A stretch of 64,000 bases of DNA. It comes from Sapria himalayana. Its lineage: Eukaryota > Streptophyta > Magnoliopsida > Malpighiales > Rafflesiaceae. A program made the position numbers and the translations under genes. Position 1 is the stretch's first letter; each line of letters starts with the position of its first letter. Shown piece after piece: positions 13,621-26,129 of the stretch. The notes below the pieces were generated by a model. It ran no database searches. It had not been told where the DNA came from and saw only the letters and a program-made list of their open reading frames with translations. The stretch lies in the NCBI GenBank assembly GCA_029783825.1, contig JAREIK010001468.1, positions 4,262,261-4,326,260 of the forward strand, given 5' to 3'.

Positions 13621-13629
13621 CATAATTTC

Positions 13630-16010
13630 TTAAAGTATTTATAGTGTTTCCCCATAAAAAACTTATCAGAGAAAGATTGTGGCATCTTAAACTTAGAGGG
13701 AAGACCAGTTACCATGTTCTTGTGAGCAATGACCTATAAGATATTATAGTTTAAATGTCTCAATCTCTTATGCCAAAGGATAAAAACTTATATTGTTTGT
13801 ATCTTTAATGAAGTGAGATTACCATATATAATATTATGAGCAAAGCTTCTATTTTGAGTCATTTTGATTTTCCAAAGAATGCTTCTTGAATTATTATCAA
13901 ATATAACACACTTAGTTTCTTCAAAGATAAGTTTGTAATCTTTTTTGATTTTTTGGTGTTCAACACTTTACCATCCATCCTTTTAAAGTGATTTGACATG
14001 TATTTATTATTGTATTTTTATATATTTGAGCATTTATTAATAAGATTCCACTAAATATCTATTTTGTGAGAATTTGATAAATATTAGTGAAATCATAGTT
14101 ATTTTGAGTAAAATTGATAGACATGGTGAAGCAAAGGCTTGGAGGGGATCAAAGTGATAAAGAATCATGATATTTCTTTGTCACAATTATGGTAAAAATT
14201 CCAATATCTTATTGAGTAGTTGTGGCATCATTTCTTGGCCATAATTTTATGAAACCATTTGTGACAACCTTTATGACTATGACATTTTCTGTGTCATATC
14301 CACACTATCTATAAAACACATAATGACTAAGATATTATATTTATCTCATGGTAACTAAGTGCCCTATGATACAACTAGTCACATTAATTTATAGCACTGA
14401 CTTATTTGATATAGAGGTAATACCAAATATTTTAAGTCAAAACAATATTTTCTACAATAATATGTTGTTATAGTGAGCATATACTCTAGTTGTTGGGCAA
14501 TTACGCTCCCACAGTTATGAATTTAAGATGCACAAGATAGCAAAACAACAACACAACAAATGATATATATATCCAATCAACAATCCAACCATGGCAGAAT
14601 CAAAAAATGAAAGATAGAAACCAGAAATAATGTGGTTCACTAGTCGCACAGTACGACTAGCTACATCCACCAGAAAATACTTATGCATTACAGATTAAAC
14701 TAAAAAAATGTCTTACAGTATGTGCATCGCAGAGATAGTCGTGATAAATCGTGTAGAGAGAGAGGGGGAAGAAGATGAACAATTCTCGATCTGAAAAAAC
14801 AGTAACTCGAAAAATAAAAAATTCAAAACATTTATAATAAAAACACTCGGTTCAATTAACCGGAGCGGGTTGGATCATGGGATGGGTCAAGCTCTGCTCC
14901 AAAAATTTTGGCCTGCTAACCAGACAATGGGACCTCCATTATTGTACTACTGCTGCATCCCCGACTTCTTAATATTTCCTTTTCTATACTTACATAAAAA
15001 TATTAAAATAGAAGAAATATTTGGTTTTACAAATAGATTATTAAAAACAAATTATATATATAGCACTAGTTGTGAATTTTTATAATTCTTTGACTTTGTG
15101 CTCCAGCGAGAAAATATGAAATGTTGATTATTTCTAGTGTTGTGATTTGTTTGTGTCATCCATATCATGATATAATAGTGAATAGTTCATTTCAGTATTC
15201 AGACTCATTAGGTTTATATGGTTGCTTCTTTAAAGCAAAATATACTAAAACATTCTATACTCACTCATAGTAGTTATTAGAATGTCTACGATTTTTTTTT
15301 CATTATTGAGTAAATCTTATGATATCATATTATAGTAATCTCTAGCTATTCTCATCATCGCTCTCCTTGCTAAAAATAAATTTTGATAAATGAATTGTTT
15401 CAATCCCAATCCAAAAAAGTTCCATTCAAAATATATCGGTCCTTGGACTAGAAAATAATAAGGTGATTTCATGAATCTTGAATTCTATTATCTTTGAATA
15501 ACATACTTCAAGCAATATCTTTCTTTGACAATATCATTCAAAATCATATTTCTAAATTTTTGAGATATTTTTTTGTTGTTTGACTATTTAATTTTTGAAT
15601 CAACATTATTTTTGATTTGATTGAGAAAATTTACTCTTAGTTTAATTTATCATATATTCCTCTAATATGTGTAAAATTTTTTCTGATAACCAAGTCTTAT
15701 TTATAACTAAAAAAATTAATCTTACTTATAATATTTTAACTTGTACAAGTTATGAATAAAACATTATTTTTTTTGTAGAACATACTAATGATAACAAAAT
15801 TATATGTTAAACATAATTTCAAGATTGAAATCTTAATATTCTATTAAATTTTAAATTATTGATATTGACACTTTTTTAATAACTAGTTTTATCATTGTTC
15901 TATATCTTTAAATTTTTGTATATTAAATTTATTTCAAAAGAAGAAATTTTATGAACCAAAATCTACGACTTTAAATTTTTGTGATGAAGGGTCACTTTTT
16001 ATCTAAACCT
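13630..16010 (-). pseudogene. Ty1/copia remnant split by a solo LTR
   Basis: Equivalent to 5555-7240. The pre-integrase stretch lies near 13640-13760 and the zinc-knuckle/gag part resumes after 15070. The copia DNA continues smoothly across the insertion once the LTR and one target copy are removed. Heavily decayed, with no usable frame, and cut at the gypsy LTR junction near 13625 as in copy A. Confidence 0.6.
14491..15065 (+). mobile_element. Solo LTR, 575 bp, same family as 9806-10392, with 5-bp TSD
   Basis: It begins TGTTGGGCAATTACGC and ends TATAGCA, and is flanked by the 5-bp direct repeat 'ctagt' at 14486-14490 and 15066-15070. The empty-site counterpart is visible in duplicon A near 6465-6475. 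It is on the opposite strand to its sister at 9806. A third, broken copy is at 60298-61250. The 71-codon open frame from 14870 is inside the LTR and unlikely to be real. Confidence 0.9.
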
Positions 16011-16607
16011 ACATTCGAAGCTTGCACGCTAATAGTATGTGTTATTTTTAGTTCAAAAATATGAATAATATTCATTATTTTATCATTAAATCTCCAAACT
16101 ATAATTAGTATGTTCTTAAAAAATATCATTTGTTATATGTATTTTCTTCATTTGGTATAGTACATAAACATTTTAATTTTTTTTTTCTGTTTTTTTAAAT
16201 TTTTTTATATTCACACAATGTATTTTTTTTCATATTTATGAATATTCCATATTCTATTTAATCATTTTTAAAGTGAAGCATCTTTAAAACAAAAAATGGT
16301 TTAGTCCTTTAATATGATCAATATGAAAACAAACAAATTAATAATTTACTATTTAATACATTGTGATAATGGAAATATATTACATAGATAATCAAATGAT
16401 GGGCGATACATTTAAATTATAATTAAAGAAAAATGAAAATGAAAATGAAAAATATGGCCATAGTTTTTTTGGCAATTATAATTTTTTTTTAATATTAAGA
16501 AAGTTAATAAGAAAGTTGTGCATCTTCCACTAGAAAAACCTAAACAACTATTAAAATGATTCAATTTAAATTACATTACTACTCAAATTTTGAATCATCA
16601 ATGTTTA

Positions 16608-16852
16608 TATGCCTATGTGTGTATATATTTATACAAATAAACACAGTCACAGGCACAGACACAGACACACACACATATATCTACTTGTATATTTGTATGT
16701 TTATATGTATATATATGTGTGGGTGTGTGGGTGGGTGGGTGGGTGGGTGTGTGTGTGTGTGTATTGTGCATGTGTGTGTGTGTGTGTGTGTGTGCATATG
16801 TGTATGTTAATATGCACACACACACACACATATGTGTGTGTGTGTGTTTATA

Positions 16853-16901
<49 letters not shown>

Positions 16902-17120
16902 ATGTAAACATATATATGTATATGTGTGTGTGTGTGTGCAGTGTGTGTGTTAGTGTGTGCTAGTGTCTGTGTTTATATGTATATGTATATATATGCATGT
17001 GTGTGTTTGTGTATATGTTTATTTGTATATATATAGCTATAAACATAAACACACACACACACACACATATAAACAATACATATACACATACAGACAAACA
17101 CACACACACATTTATAATTT
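16608..17120. repeat. Compound (TG)n/(CA)n/(TA)n microsatellite, about 0.5 kb
   Basis: Alternating purine-pyrimidine DNA: GGGTG runs at 16720-16750, long TG and CA runs, an uninterrupted TA run at about 16858-16899, then more TG and CA to 17110. TG blocks face CA blocks, giving local inverted symmetry. Cysteine/valine- and histidine/threonine-rich open frames on both strands come from the repeat and are not genes. Confidence 0.97.
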
Positions 17121-19275
17121 TATATATCCTTTAACAATCAATCTTAATTTCAATAATAGTTTCTTGCTATTGGTCACACATTTCAGTTTTTATAATTACT
17201 TGAAACCCATGATATTATTGTTTTTTGGTGGTTTCACAATTGTCTTGTCTAATTTTTAATTATGGATTCAAATTCTTTTTGCATTTTTAATATCCAGTCA
17301 TGTTGCTGTGCATTTTCTTCAAAGTTGTGGGACTTCATAGTAGTGAAGTTATATTGTTTATTGATGTCTTTTAGTAATATATACTTCATTAGTATAGATG
17401 GTCAAGTTGAGGAGAGTGTTTCATAAGAAGAAATGGATGTATTATCAAACTTAGAAGTTTTAGTTTGTAACCTATAAGGTTTATCAAGTTCTGAGTTTGT
17501 TTCATCTGGTCTATTTCTGAATTGATTTATTTCTTTCAACTTAGGAGAAGGAATTAAAGGTTGCTTCATTTATTTCTAATAAGCATCTACATCAAACAAT
17601 ATATTTTTACTAACTAAAATATATTGTCTTGGAAGGTATAATATGTAATCTTTAGAGTTTAGACCTTATCCTAATAGGATGAATTTCTTACTATTAAAAT
17701 TCATTTTTTTTCTATTTTGTTTTGGTAACTAGAGTTACAGAGACTGCCAAACACCCTTAAGTGATGAAGTGATAGTTTCCTTTGATTCCTTCCTTGAATA
17801 GGGGTTACATGGTTTAGGGCAGATGTTGGACATCTATTGAGTAATTATATAATAGTGTTCATTATTTCTGCTCCAAAATGTTTGAGTAGACTTTTTTCAC
17901 TTAACATAGTCCTTGCTATTTCTATCATGTTTTTATTTCTTCTTTCAACTATTTGATTTTGTTAAGGTGTGTAAGAGATAGATAGATGTCTGGTTATGCA
18001 CTTACACTCATAGTAATTAGTGAATGGAATTTTCATTTTTTATTTATTATAATATTTTTTAGTCATATTCTAGATTGTCTTTCAACCATATTCTAGAATC
18101 TTACAAAAAAAATTAAAAGCTTCAGATTTGAGTTTTAATAAGTATACATATTTCATCATTGAGTGATCATCTACAAGCAACATAAAATATTTATTGCTTG
18201 CAAGTGACATAGTTGACATTGGTCTACATATCTTTATATGTACCATGTGAAGAGGATATGGAGATCTCTTGGAAAAAATATTGGGAAATGATTGTTTAGA
18301 GTGTTTCACCATAGAAGACTTATCACAGATAGATGAATTTTAATTTTTGAGGATAGACCACTTACTAAGTTCTCGTGAGCAAGGAGCTATAAGCTTTTAT
18401 AGTTCACATATATCCCAATCTTTTATGCCAAGGTGTAGAGAGTTGTGATGTTTGTATATGTAATGCAATGTGGTTACCATGTAAAATAATAAGAGAAAAG
18501 CTATTATTTTGAATCATTTTCATTGTCCAAAGCTTCTAGAATTCTTATCAAATATAACACACTAAGTTTCTTCAAAGAAAAGTTTGTAACCTTTTTGGAT
18601 TAGTTTGTGGTCTTCACTCTATGCACCGACCTTTTAAAGTCATTTGATATTTATTTACTATCTTAAGGAATTTTAATAAATGTTAATAAAATCATAGTTA
18701 TTTTGGGTTATATTGATAGACTTGGTAGAGCAAAGATTTGATAAGGAGAGAAGTGATAAAGAGCCATGATATTTTTTATGTCATGACTATGGTAAATAGT
18801 TTACAATCTTACTAAGTAATTGTGGTATCATTTTTTGGTTATAACTCTACAAAATGAGTCGTGGTAATCTTTGTATGCCACGAGTCTACTACAGAGTTAA
18901 TATAATTATTTTATTATGGAACATTATCTTCATGGCTATGTCATTTTTTTAGAGTCATACTCATCCTATCTACACAAAACATAATGCCTAAGATATTATT
19001 TTTATGTCATGTCTCATGATAGCCAAGTACACCACTCATACAATTAGTCATTATAATTTCTAGTGTAGTAACTTATTCAGTATAGAGGAAAAATACAAGT
19101 GCTTTGAGTCACAACATTATTTTTAATTGCAACATTTTTTTCTAGGGGACATAAACTTTGGTCATGATTTTTATAACATCGCGACTTTATGCTCAAGTAA
19201 AAAACATCAAATATGTGATCATTACTTGTTCCAAAATTTATTGTTATAGAGATTAAATGTATTAGTCGCATTTAC
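17120..19275 (-). pseudogene. Ty1/copia remnant, zinc knuckle through start of RT
   Basis: The best-preserved of the three related antisense copia pieces. In minus-strand order: a degraded CCHC knuckle (CYKNHDQSLCP, 19145-19190), the pre-integrase region (18313-18450), the integrase core (18082-18312, with PLHMVHIKICRPM and NKYFMLLVDDHSM), the integrase C-terminal part (17680-17970, with VERRNKNMIEIARTML, LLNRCPTSAL and HLRVFGSLC), then the linker before RT (17120-17430, with KMQKEFESI). All are standard copia pol blocks in the right order. Frameshifts and stops separate them. It is truncated by the microsatellite at 17120 and abuts the LINE at about 19280. LTRs are not visible. Confidence 0.85.
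18082..18312 (-). pseudogene. Copia integrase N-terminal/core fragment
   Basis: The longest open stretch of the copia remnant (76 codons). KHSKQSFPNIFSKRSPYPL, then IKICRPM, then NKYFMLLVDDHSM, correspond to the family's 'GK..R.PFP', 'D.CGPM' and 'K.FL.FIDDYSR' blocks. The first catalytic aspartate of the integrase D,D,E triad (normally in 'HSDICGPM') is a lysine here (HIKICRPM), so it would be inactive even if translated. It was once an integrating enzyme acting on the element's cDNA. Confidence 0.85.
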
Positions 19276-19616
19276 TTGGAATTATTGTTTTGATTAGATC
19301 ATAGAGCTGATAAGTATCAATCATCATCAACACACCTTTAACCCAATACTTGGGATCATTTGCATGCATCCAATTTTTCCAATCAACTATTTTAAAATTC
19401 ATGTCTACTTTCAACCATTTAGTTGTTAAATCCTTGTTTATTAATTACTACCAATTCTTATTAGGTCTTCCTCTTGTTATTTTTAATCCCTTCACTCGAA
19501 GAGTCTCATGCTTCCTAATTGGTGCACCAGAAGTTAACATTAGACATGACCAAATCATCTTAGATGATTCTCACTTATTTCATCATTTATGGGAGTTATT
19601 TGAATCTTCTTTCTAA

Positions 19617-19802
19617 TCATGTAATTCTAATTATATCCTTCCTAGTCTTACTACATATCCATCTTGTCATCCTTGTGTATGCTACCATCATACTTTTAAT
19701 ATTTTTTTTGGTCACCCAAAATTTACTTATATACAACATGATTGGTCGTATAGATGTTTCATCTTTTTGGAACTCATCTATCATAAAAAATATTTGGTGC
19801 AA
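19617..19802 (-). pseudogene. LINE reverse-transcriptase ORF, conserved C-terminal block
   Basis: A 61-codon open stretch whose central residues, SIRPIMLYISKFWVTKKNI, then RMTRWICSKTRKDIIR, match the most conserved tail of RTE-clade proteins. The block normally follows the RT domain. It is too short to function; the neighbouring frame is shifted. Confidence 0.8.
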
Positions 19803-19915
19803 CTTTCAATTTGATCAATTCAATTATATTCTTATGAGACATTATTGTCAATCTCTCCATTTTTGTTTAATATAGAGCCTAGGTACTTTAAATGATTGAT
19901 ATTTGATACTCCTTA

Positions 19916-20688
19916 TGTGATACCCCAATCTCCAGGCGCTCCCATTTATTCCATCACACAACAAAATATCAAATAAAATAAAATTTTTCTAAATGTAGCA
20001 TACACATTTTTTTTTCTTTTAATTGCTTCGTGAAAATACATAATATATTATTTAAGCCACAATCAGCTTCCTCACACGTGCGATCATGCATGTGGGCATG
20101 TCATCTGTCCTAACCTGTACCTGAAATGGGTCTCGAAATAGAGTGAGAAAAGCTAAGTAGAGATAAACTCTTACAGGGCTACTCTCTACCTAAGTACACA
20201 TAAAAATATCATGCGTATATATCAACACCCATTCAAGTACAATATTTACATGAATGTAATTATGGATAAAATATTTATATGCTCATATTATGAGTCTCAT
20301 CGACTCTCACACACATGCCCAAGCCAAGTGTAACATATTATATATAGATATATATATATATACATATATAAAAAAATTATATTTTTGGAAATTCTCCGAA
20401 AAATATTGACCTCCAAAAAATAATATTGAACATTCTCCCAACAAATTATATTTTTCTTGTACATACTCCAAGAAATATGAACCTCATCTGAAAAATAATA
20501 TTGGACATTTTTTGATTAATATATATATATATATTTGGATATTTTCCAAAAACTATCGCGTAACTCGGCTTAGGCATTGTCCCAATTTGAGTTTGCATAA
20601 TAATATTAGCCATGCTCTAAAAAAAATACCACGCAACTCATTCTGGACTTTGTCCAATTCGAGTTTGCATAATTCCATCCATTATACC

Positions 20689-20723
<35 letters not shown>

Positions 20724-21591
20724 CATGCATCCACTTATTTATTTGGAATGTTCCTTTATATATAAAATACAAATATGTCATTTACAATTAAACCATGTTC
20801 CAGATATAGTTATAACTATCCAAACATAATTCACACTACAATATATGTTACTAACCAAAATACATACAATTTTCACCAATTAACTATTCACAATGAAATT
20901 TCTAAATAGTTCGAATTGAAATATAAACCACGATCATTTACGGCCTTTAAATAAAAATAAATTCTAGTAGGAGAAAATCACTACCTCTCAGAATATTTCA
21001 CGGAAACTTTATAAATTTGATATCAATCTAAAGCTTTCGTCGTGTATAACAACTTTTATTCTTGGACTATTTTATTTTGATTCCAGAATAATTAATTATT
21101 ATCAAAATAAAATCAACGAACACTTATTTTTTTATGCATTGTATCTGTATATCTCTCTCTCTCTCTCTCACCCGAAGTACTTATTTTTTTCTTGTCTCCT
21201 CGTTTTTCCAATTCCCATTGGTTTTTATTTTATTTTATTAAAATAATATAAAAAAAACTTATTTTTAATTTGTTTTTTTTTGACACATGAGTTGTGCATG
21301 TACGCAGCCACGTTGCTAACTTCATGGCGCGATCCTTTTTTTAATTTCCTAATTATTATTATAATAATTAAATAAATTAAAAAAAATAACTAAATTTTGA
21401 CTTCCATAGAATTTGATGAAATTTGTCATCGTATCTATATTTTCTAAAATGAATTCAATGATGAAATATGTTTTATCATCTTTTTTTCTAAAATTTTTAG
21501 ATTATTTTTCCTTATTTCAAAGTTACCATTTTGCTCATTTTCCTAAAAAATATATTATATATTTATTCATTTTTTTTTCCTGAATTTCACA
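19916..21591 (+). mobile_element. Solo LTR, 1,676 bp, nested in the LINE, with 5-bp TSD
   Basis: It starts TGTGATACCCCAATCTCC and ends GAATTTCACA, so the TGTGA/TCACA ends are inverted. The direct repeat 'cctta' lies on either side (19911-19915 and 21592-21596), and the LINE continues when the insert and one target copy are removed; compare the uninterrupted copy at 3880-3920. It holds (TA)n near 20340, (TG)n at 20693-20721 and (CT)n at 21152-21169. Length and a TGTGAxACCCC start suggest a gypsy chromovirus, an inference. No internal domains, hence a solo LTR. Strand is a guess from the start motif. Confidence 0.9.
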
Positions 21592-22623
21592 CCTTAATTT
21601 TGCATTTTGATTCCCATATCATTATCAATTTTAGCATGATTAAAATCATATTTCAAGTATTCTAGACATTGCACCAAGGTATGTCTCCTGAGAATATATC
21701 ATCTGCAAATATCATCATCAATCCCCTAGTAGACTCAACTATAACCCTCTAAATTTATAGTTTCCTACCTAATACATCTTTAGTATCATCAACCAATATA
21801 TATTATTTACAAATAGCATACACCAAGGTATGCCTCATGGGAAGTCTCTTTTTGAAATAATCTATAATTAGGAAAAAAATATAAGTATTGAATGATGATT
21901 TTCAGTGTAGCACCATAGCTTTTGGAAAACTCATGAATGACACATTGAACTAACCTAACAACAGACATTGCTTCCTCATACAAGTCCTTTTTAGTTCAAT
22001 ACACACACTAGATGCCACTTTTTCATGTGTTATATACTTAATTAAGTTTATTGGTACTCTATCACAACTTTTCACCAATAATATTTTTAGAGCCCACTCT
22101 TTTGTTTCTAACCACTTATTTGAAGTCAATATATGATTATTTTTTCTAAGATATAGATAATTGTGACTAGTCTTTATTGAGTTGTTAGACTCTCACTTGC
22201 TATCACTTTACAATATGTGCATAATATTTTATCTCCTCATCTTATCAAAGAAAAAATCTATATGACTCCTTTTAGAAGATCATTTTAATGTTACCAAGTT
22301 TTCCTTTTTCTTATTAAAGTAGGTATTGGCTATAAAATGATCATAAGTTAAACAAAAATCTAAGATTGCTATTCTCATTATATTTATTTCTCCCCACTCG
22401 TATCCTTCATGATATCTCTGATAATTCCTATTACTTGCTCATAGATGCTCATTTCAATATCCACTAACTAATAATTTTTTGCCTTGGTATACTTTGCACT
22501 AATCTGTCTATTTTATCCCAAAAAAATATATTTTTTCATTGAGTCCTACTATTGGAGCAAATGCACTAATTCACATTTAGGATATATTCACCCACTAATA
22601 GTACTTCATTCCTAGTTATCTTT

Positions 22624-24689
22624 TTTCACGACATTCGGGCACTCTCACTTGGGAACCACGATGTGCCTGGTTTGATTAGTTAAATTTAATAGGATTTAAA
22701 ATTCTTTAAAATCTAACGTGAGAAGTTCTTTATATTTTTATTGGTGGAATTTTGTAAATCAAATAAATTACTCATAGAGTACATGTAAAAATAACTAGAA
22801 GAATATTTATTAAAAACATAGATTCAAAATAGAATTTTATATTGAAAAATCATGAAAAACATATAATATGAACAATACTAGTTGTGGTCACCCGGATGTC
22901 TGTAGAAAATTATAGACAAGCCAAGAATATCTTCTTCCCTTCCCATTTTTATATTAGTGTCATCCTAGATTTCCTATAGGCTAAAAAATTCAGTGTAATC
23001 AAGTAAAATAAATAGGTCAAGAAATCTCACATTTAGCAATTTAAAATTGATTGAATTCTAGAGAACATCGTGAATATGCACAAACCACCAAGTTAAAATA
23101 TTTATATACAAAAGTAAAGTCATATACACAAAATAACCTTTATGGCCAAATATATAACAAGATTTCAAAAAGTTATCCATCTAAATCTCTACTAAAACCA
23201 TCAAATAGATTTGTAAGCTTTAAAATCAAGCTTGGTCATCAATATTTCTTCTACTTAGGGAAAATATGGGTAAGCAACTAATACTAAATATGAAAATCTA
23301 AAGAAAACATAAAAAAATTCATATTTTACCTTCATAGCCACATATCTTTTCTAATATTCAATTAATGAGTTTAATAATAAGTTTTGAAATACTCATATAT
23401 ATTTATAAATATACATGTTCATCCCATTTTCACAAACATTCATTTTTGAGTGTGTGTTAGTTCTCAAACATTTATTTTTCAATGTTAATCTCATTTTCAC
23501 AAATTTACATAATTTATGCATATCAAGGGAACATCTGATTTCTACCTCTATAGTTATTTTTATAGTTTTAGCACTTAATGTCCTTGCTAGGATTAATAGT
23601 CACCTCAAAATCTTATATATAAAATGTGTAGTTTTCCAAAACTATTCTTTTTTTTAAAATATCATATAGCTCATATAACATCAAATTATTTCTCATGGAA
23701 TCTTACACATGGATACTAGTATAATCTCATTTCAAAATTTTTAAAACAATACATCAACTAATTTTTGGCACCATTTACACACAGCCAAGTATATATTTTT
23801 TATTTTAGAAACATAACTTTCTCTAAAAAAATAAATGGGTAAATAAGTTTCTAAATTTATAAAAAAATTATTTAATGGTATCAAATTTATGAGTTTCCAT
23901 AAATTAATCATATATATTAATTTAATAATAAAATTTAATGAAACAAAAACAAATGGTTTATAACCACATACATACTATCACACATCAAAAAGTAGGAATA
24001 TGTAACTAATAATACAAAATATAAATCTTCACCTGAGTTTCTAGGGATTTTATAGCTTAACCAACCTTTTTCAAACCTTAAACATCAAATCATAGTTTCA
24101 ATATTTCAATCTGAGCTCTATAACCATAATTCTAACTCAAAAAAATAAAAACAAAAGGAAATCAGGGCTTAGAATTTATATAATTTCAATCATAATTTAC
24201 TAAATCTAGTTAGAAAATAAAAATACATTAACTATAATCAATTATAACCTTTCTTGTTGAGATTACATTCCTTCCATGGTTGTTTTTGGTTTAGAAGTAT
24301 GACGCACCAAGTTTAATCATTTCATAAGATGAAATTTCACCAAAAATCATGAATTTTGTATTTTATTTCAATGATTTTAGTGAATAAATGAGGAAGAACT
24401 ATAGAAATCTAAGATAAAAGATGAGAAGCATAAGATTAGTAATGAAATAGAGAGAAAAACAAAAGAAATAAAAATGATTTTTTTCATTTAATAATAAAAT
24501 GACTAAATTGCCCCTAAAAGTTCAAATCAAGCAACTATAGTATCATTCTTCACCATTTTCCATCTCTAATTAATTTTTGAATCATAAAAATAAATTTTTA
24601 ACAAACCTATTTTTCTTTATTTAACTAACTCGGCCAAGTAGGCTCAATACCTAAAATGAAGAAAAATTAATTTTTTTATGGGTCTCACA
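22624..24689 (-). mobile_element. Gypsy I 3' LTR, about 2.07 kb
   Basis: On the minus strand it begins TGTGAGACCCATAAAAA at 24689, straight after the end of a gypsy pol frame. It runs to about 22624, where the plus strand reads cacgacattcgggcactc, the degraded counterpart of the tgtcacaatcccctggcag end at 11974. Fragments of this LTR make up the left parts of duplicons A and B. Small open frames within (for example 23051-23281 and 23415-23657) lack support. Its left neighbour is the LINE; the left terminal TG has mutated. Confidence 0.65.
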
Positions 24690-24699
24690 ATTTTATCTT

Positions 24700-25340
24700 A
24701 CTTAATGAAATTTTATCCTTAAAATTAAAAATGCTTGATTTGAAGAGATGAGGATAGTTTTGTTGCATTTCCTTTGAGATCTCAACCACTCCATGATGTT
24801 GTTATATAATTTTTACTGGGCTGATGTCAACTCGTTGGTCTTTTTGTATAGGATCTGTACTGGAGTTTTTTCATATGTAACATTCTAGCATAAGAAAATC
24901 AATGCATAATCTAACCCATGAATATAGTTCAGATCTTACTCAACATTGTGACATGGAATACATCATTCACATATTTGTATTATAGTGATAATATCAATTG
25001 ATAAGTCATCGGTCCTATTCTCATCAAGATCTAAAATGGACCCACATATATTGGCATATGCTTCCCTTTATTTCCAAACTAATAAATACCCTTGGGAGTC
25101 AAAACCTTGAGAAAAACTTTATCTTTAACTTCAAATTTCAATGGTCTTCTTATATGATCTACATAGCTTTTCTATTTGCTTTGAGTAGTAATCAACTTTT
25201 CAATAATAATTTTGACCTTCTTAGTAGTCTCATGGATTAGCTATAGCCCAAGCTCATTTAGTTTTCCCAACTTATCCCAACACACCGGAGACCTACAAGG
25301 ACTACAATACAAAGTTTTAAAATATGTCATACTAATGGTA
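24700..25340 (-). pseudogene. Gypsy I pol, integrase C-terminal end
   Basis: On the minus strand the pieces read, in order, RSPVCWDKLGKLNELG, then KSYVDHIRRPLKFEVKDKV, then FLKVLTPKG, then VNDVFHVTMLSK, then MQQNYPHLF. These are the end blocks of chromovirus pol ('SP.CW.E.GE', 'QKSYAD.RR..LEF..GD.VFLKVSP..G', 'VHNVFHVSMLRKY' and 'M...YP.LF'). The frame stops near 24720, next to the LTR. All upstream pol and gag parts are missing, so it is a 5'-deleted remnant. Frameshifts separate the blocks. Confidence 0.85.
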
Positions 25341-25790
25341 GATGCTCAACCTAATCATCACCCTATGAGTAATATTTGAAAGACAACAATAAACGAAGTC
25401 AAAGCACAAGATTGAAATACTAGACACATTTAATTACCTCAAGTCTAAGAATACTTGCACCCGTGCTATGATGAGATTATCATTTATATTTAATAGATAA
25501 TTTATATAATTGTCTCATAGTAGGTCGCCAAAGTATTTGAATATTCTTTGCAAGTATTTACTTGTGTACTTTTAACATTTACCATAATCATACTTCATGA
25601 ATTCAACTACTTGTAAAAAAAAGGAGTATAATATGAGCTATTCTATCCAAATCAACAATGTCTAATCAGGTTGATCATATGACTTTATAATTTAGATACA
25701 ACATAACTACACATGATAAGAATCTCATTATCACATCATAATTTCTTTCATGTTGTGTAATATATTATAAACTTCATTAATTAATTTAAG
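25340..25790. other. AT-rich spacer between two gypsy remnants
   Basis: No coding motif. By position it may include decayed 3' LTR sequence of gypsy II, but no LTR ends or pair were found. Confidence 0.35.
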
Positions 25791-25799
25791 ATCGATATT

Positions 25800-26125
25800 A
25801 ATTCATAAAAATAATAAATATCAAATTAAACAATAAGTCATCTTATTTATTAAAATAAGTTATACATAAGAGTAGCGGGTGATTATCTTTAGAAAACTTC
25901 TCTAATAACCTATATAATATTGATACATGGAACATATTATGTACACAAGTATACTCTAGCAGAAGTACCAATTGATAACTAGTTTTTCTTATTATTATAA
26001 GTATATCAAATGTACCCATATATAATGGCACTAGTTTTTTCTCTTCTTTCACAAAATGATGTGCACTTTTATGAGGTAATACTTTTAGAAAAGCATATTA
26101 TTTAACCTAAAATTCTAGAGATCTT
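25800..26125 (-). pseudogene. Gypsy II pol, integrase C-terminal end
   Basis: Minus-strand frame 25843-26052 reads KLVPLYMGTFDILIIIRKTS, then a short gap, then VHNMFHVSILYRLL. This matches the 'KL.PR..GPFEIL.R.G..AY.L.LP......VHNVFHVS.L' block. The upstream AFLKVLPHKS is also present. It repeats the domain already seen at 24700-25340 with clearly different residues, so a second element is involved. It is joined directly to the start of the RT region (26130 on) through an internal deletion. Confidence 0.82.
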
Positions 26126-26129
26126 GTAG

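Larger units (their letters stand above)
12890..16600. repeat. Duplicon B: chimeric gypsy-LTR/copia segment
   Basis: Second copy of the segment at 4790-8655, same orientation, about 8 kb away. It is interrupted by the solo LTR at 14491-15065, which is absent from copy A, so that insertion is younger than the duplication. The right edge is the large TG/TA microsatellite. Confidence 0.75.
19290..22645 (-). mobile_element. RTE-type LINE remnant interrupted by a solo LTR
   Basis: Antisense LINE DNA lies on both sides of the LTR at 19916-21591. The 3' part (19290-19910) carries IRPIMLYISKFWV and RMTRWICSKTRKD, then IRKKIQITPINDEI. The 5' part (21597-22645) reads FWDKIDRLVQSIPRQK near 22540 and KVIASESLTTQ near 22195, which match the endonuclease segment of RTE proteins ('FW.DLD.LVQ.IP..EKL' and 'CKVIPGESLTTQH'). 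The RT core between is largely missing or unreadable. Multiple stops: dead element. Its 3' segment is paralogous to 3330-4100. Confidence 0.8.

Noticed and set aside
16556..17259. Overlapping Cys/Val/Tyr-rich and His/Thr-rich open frames on both strands
   Set aside because: They translate the TG/CA/TA microsatellite and have no independent coding signal.
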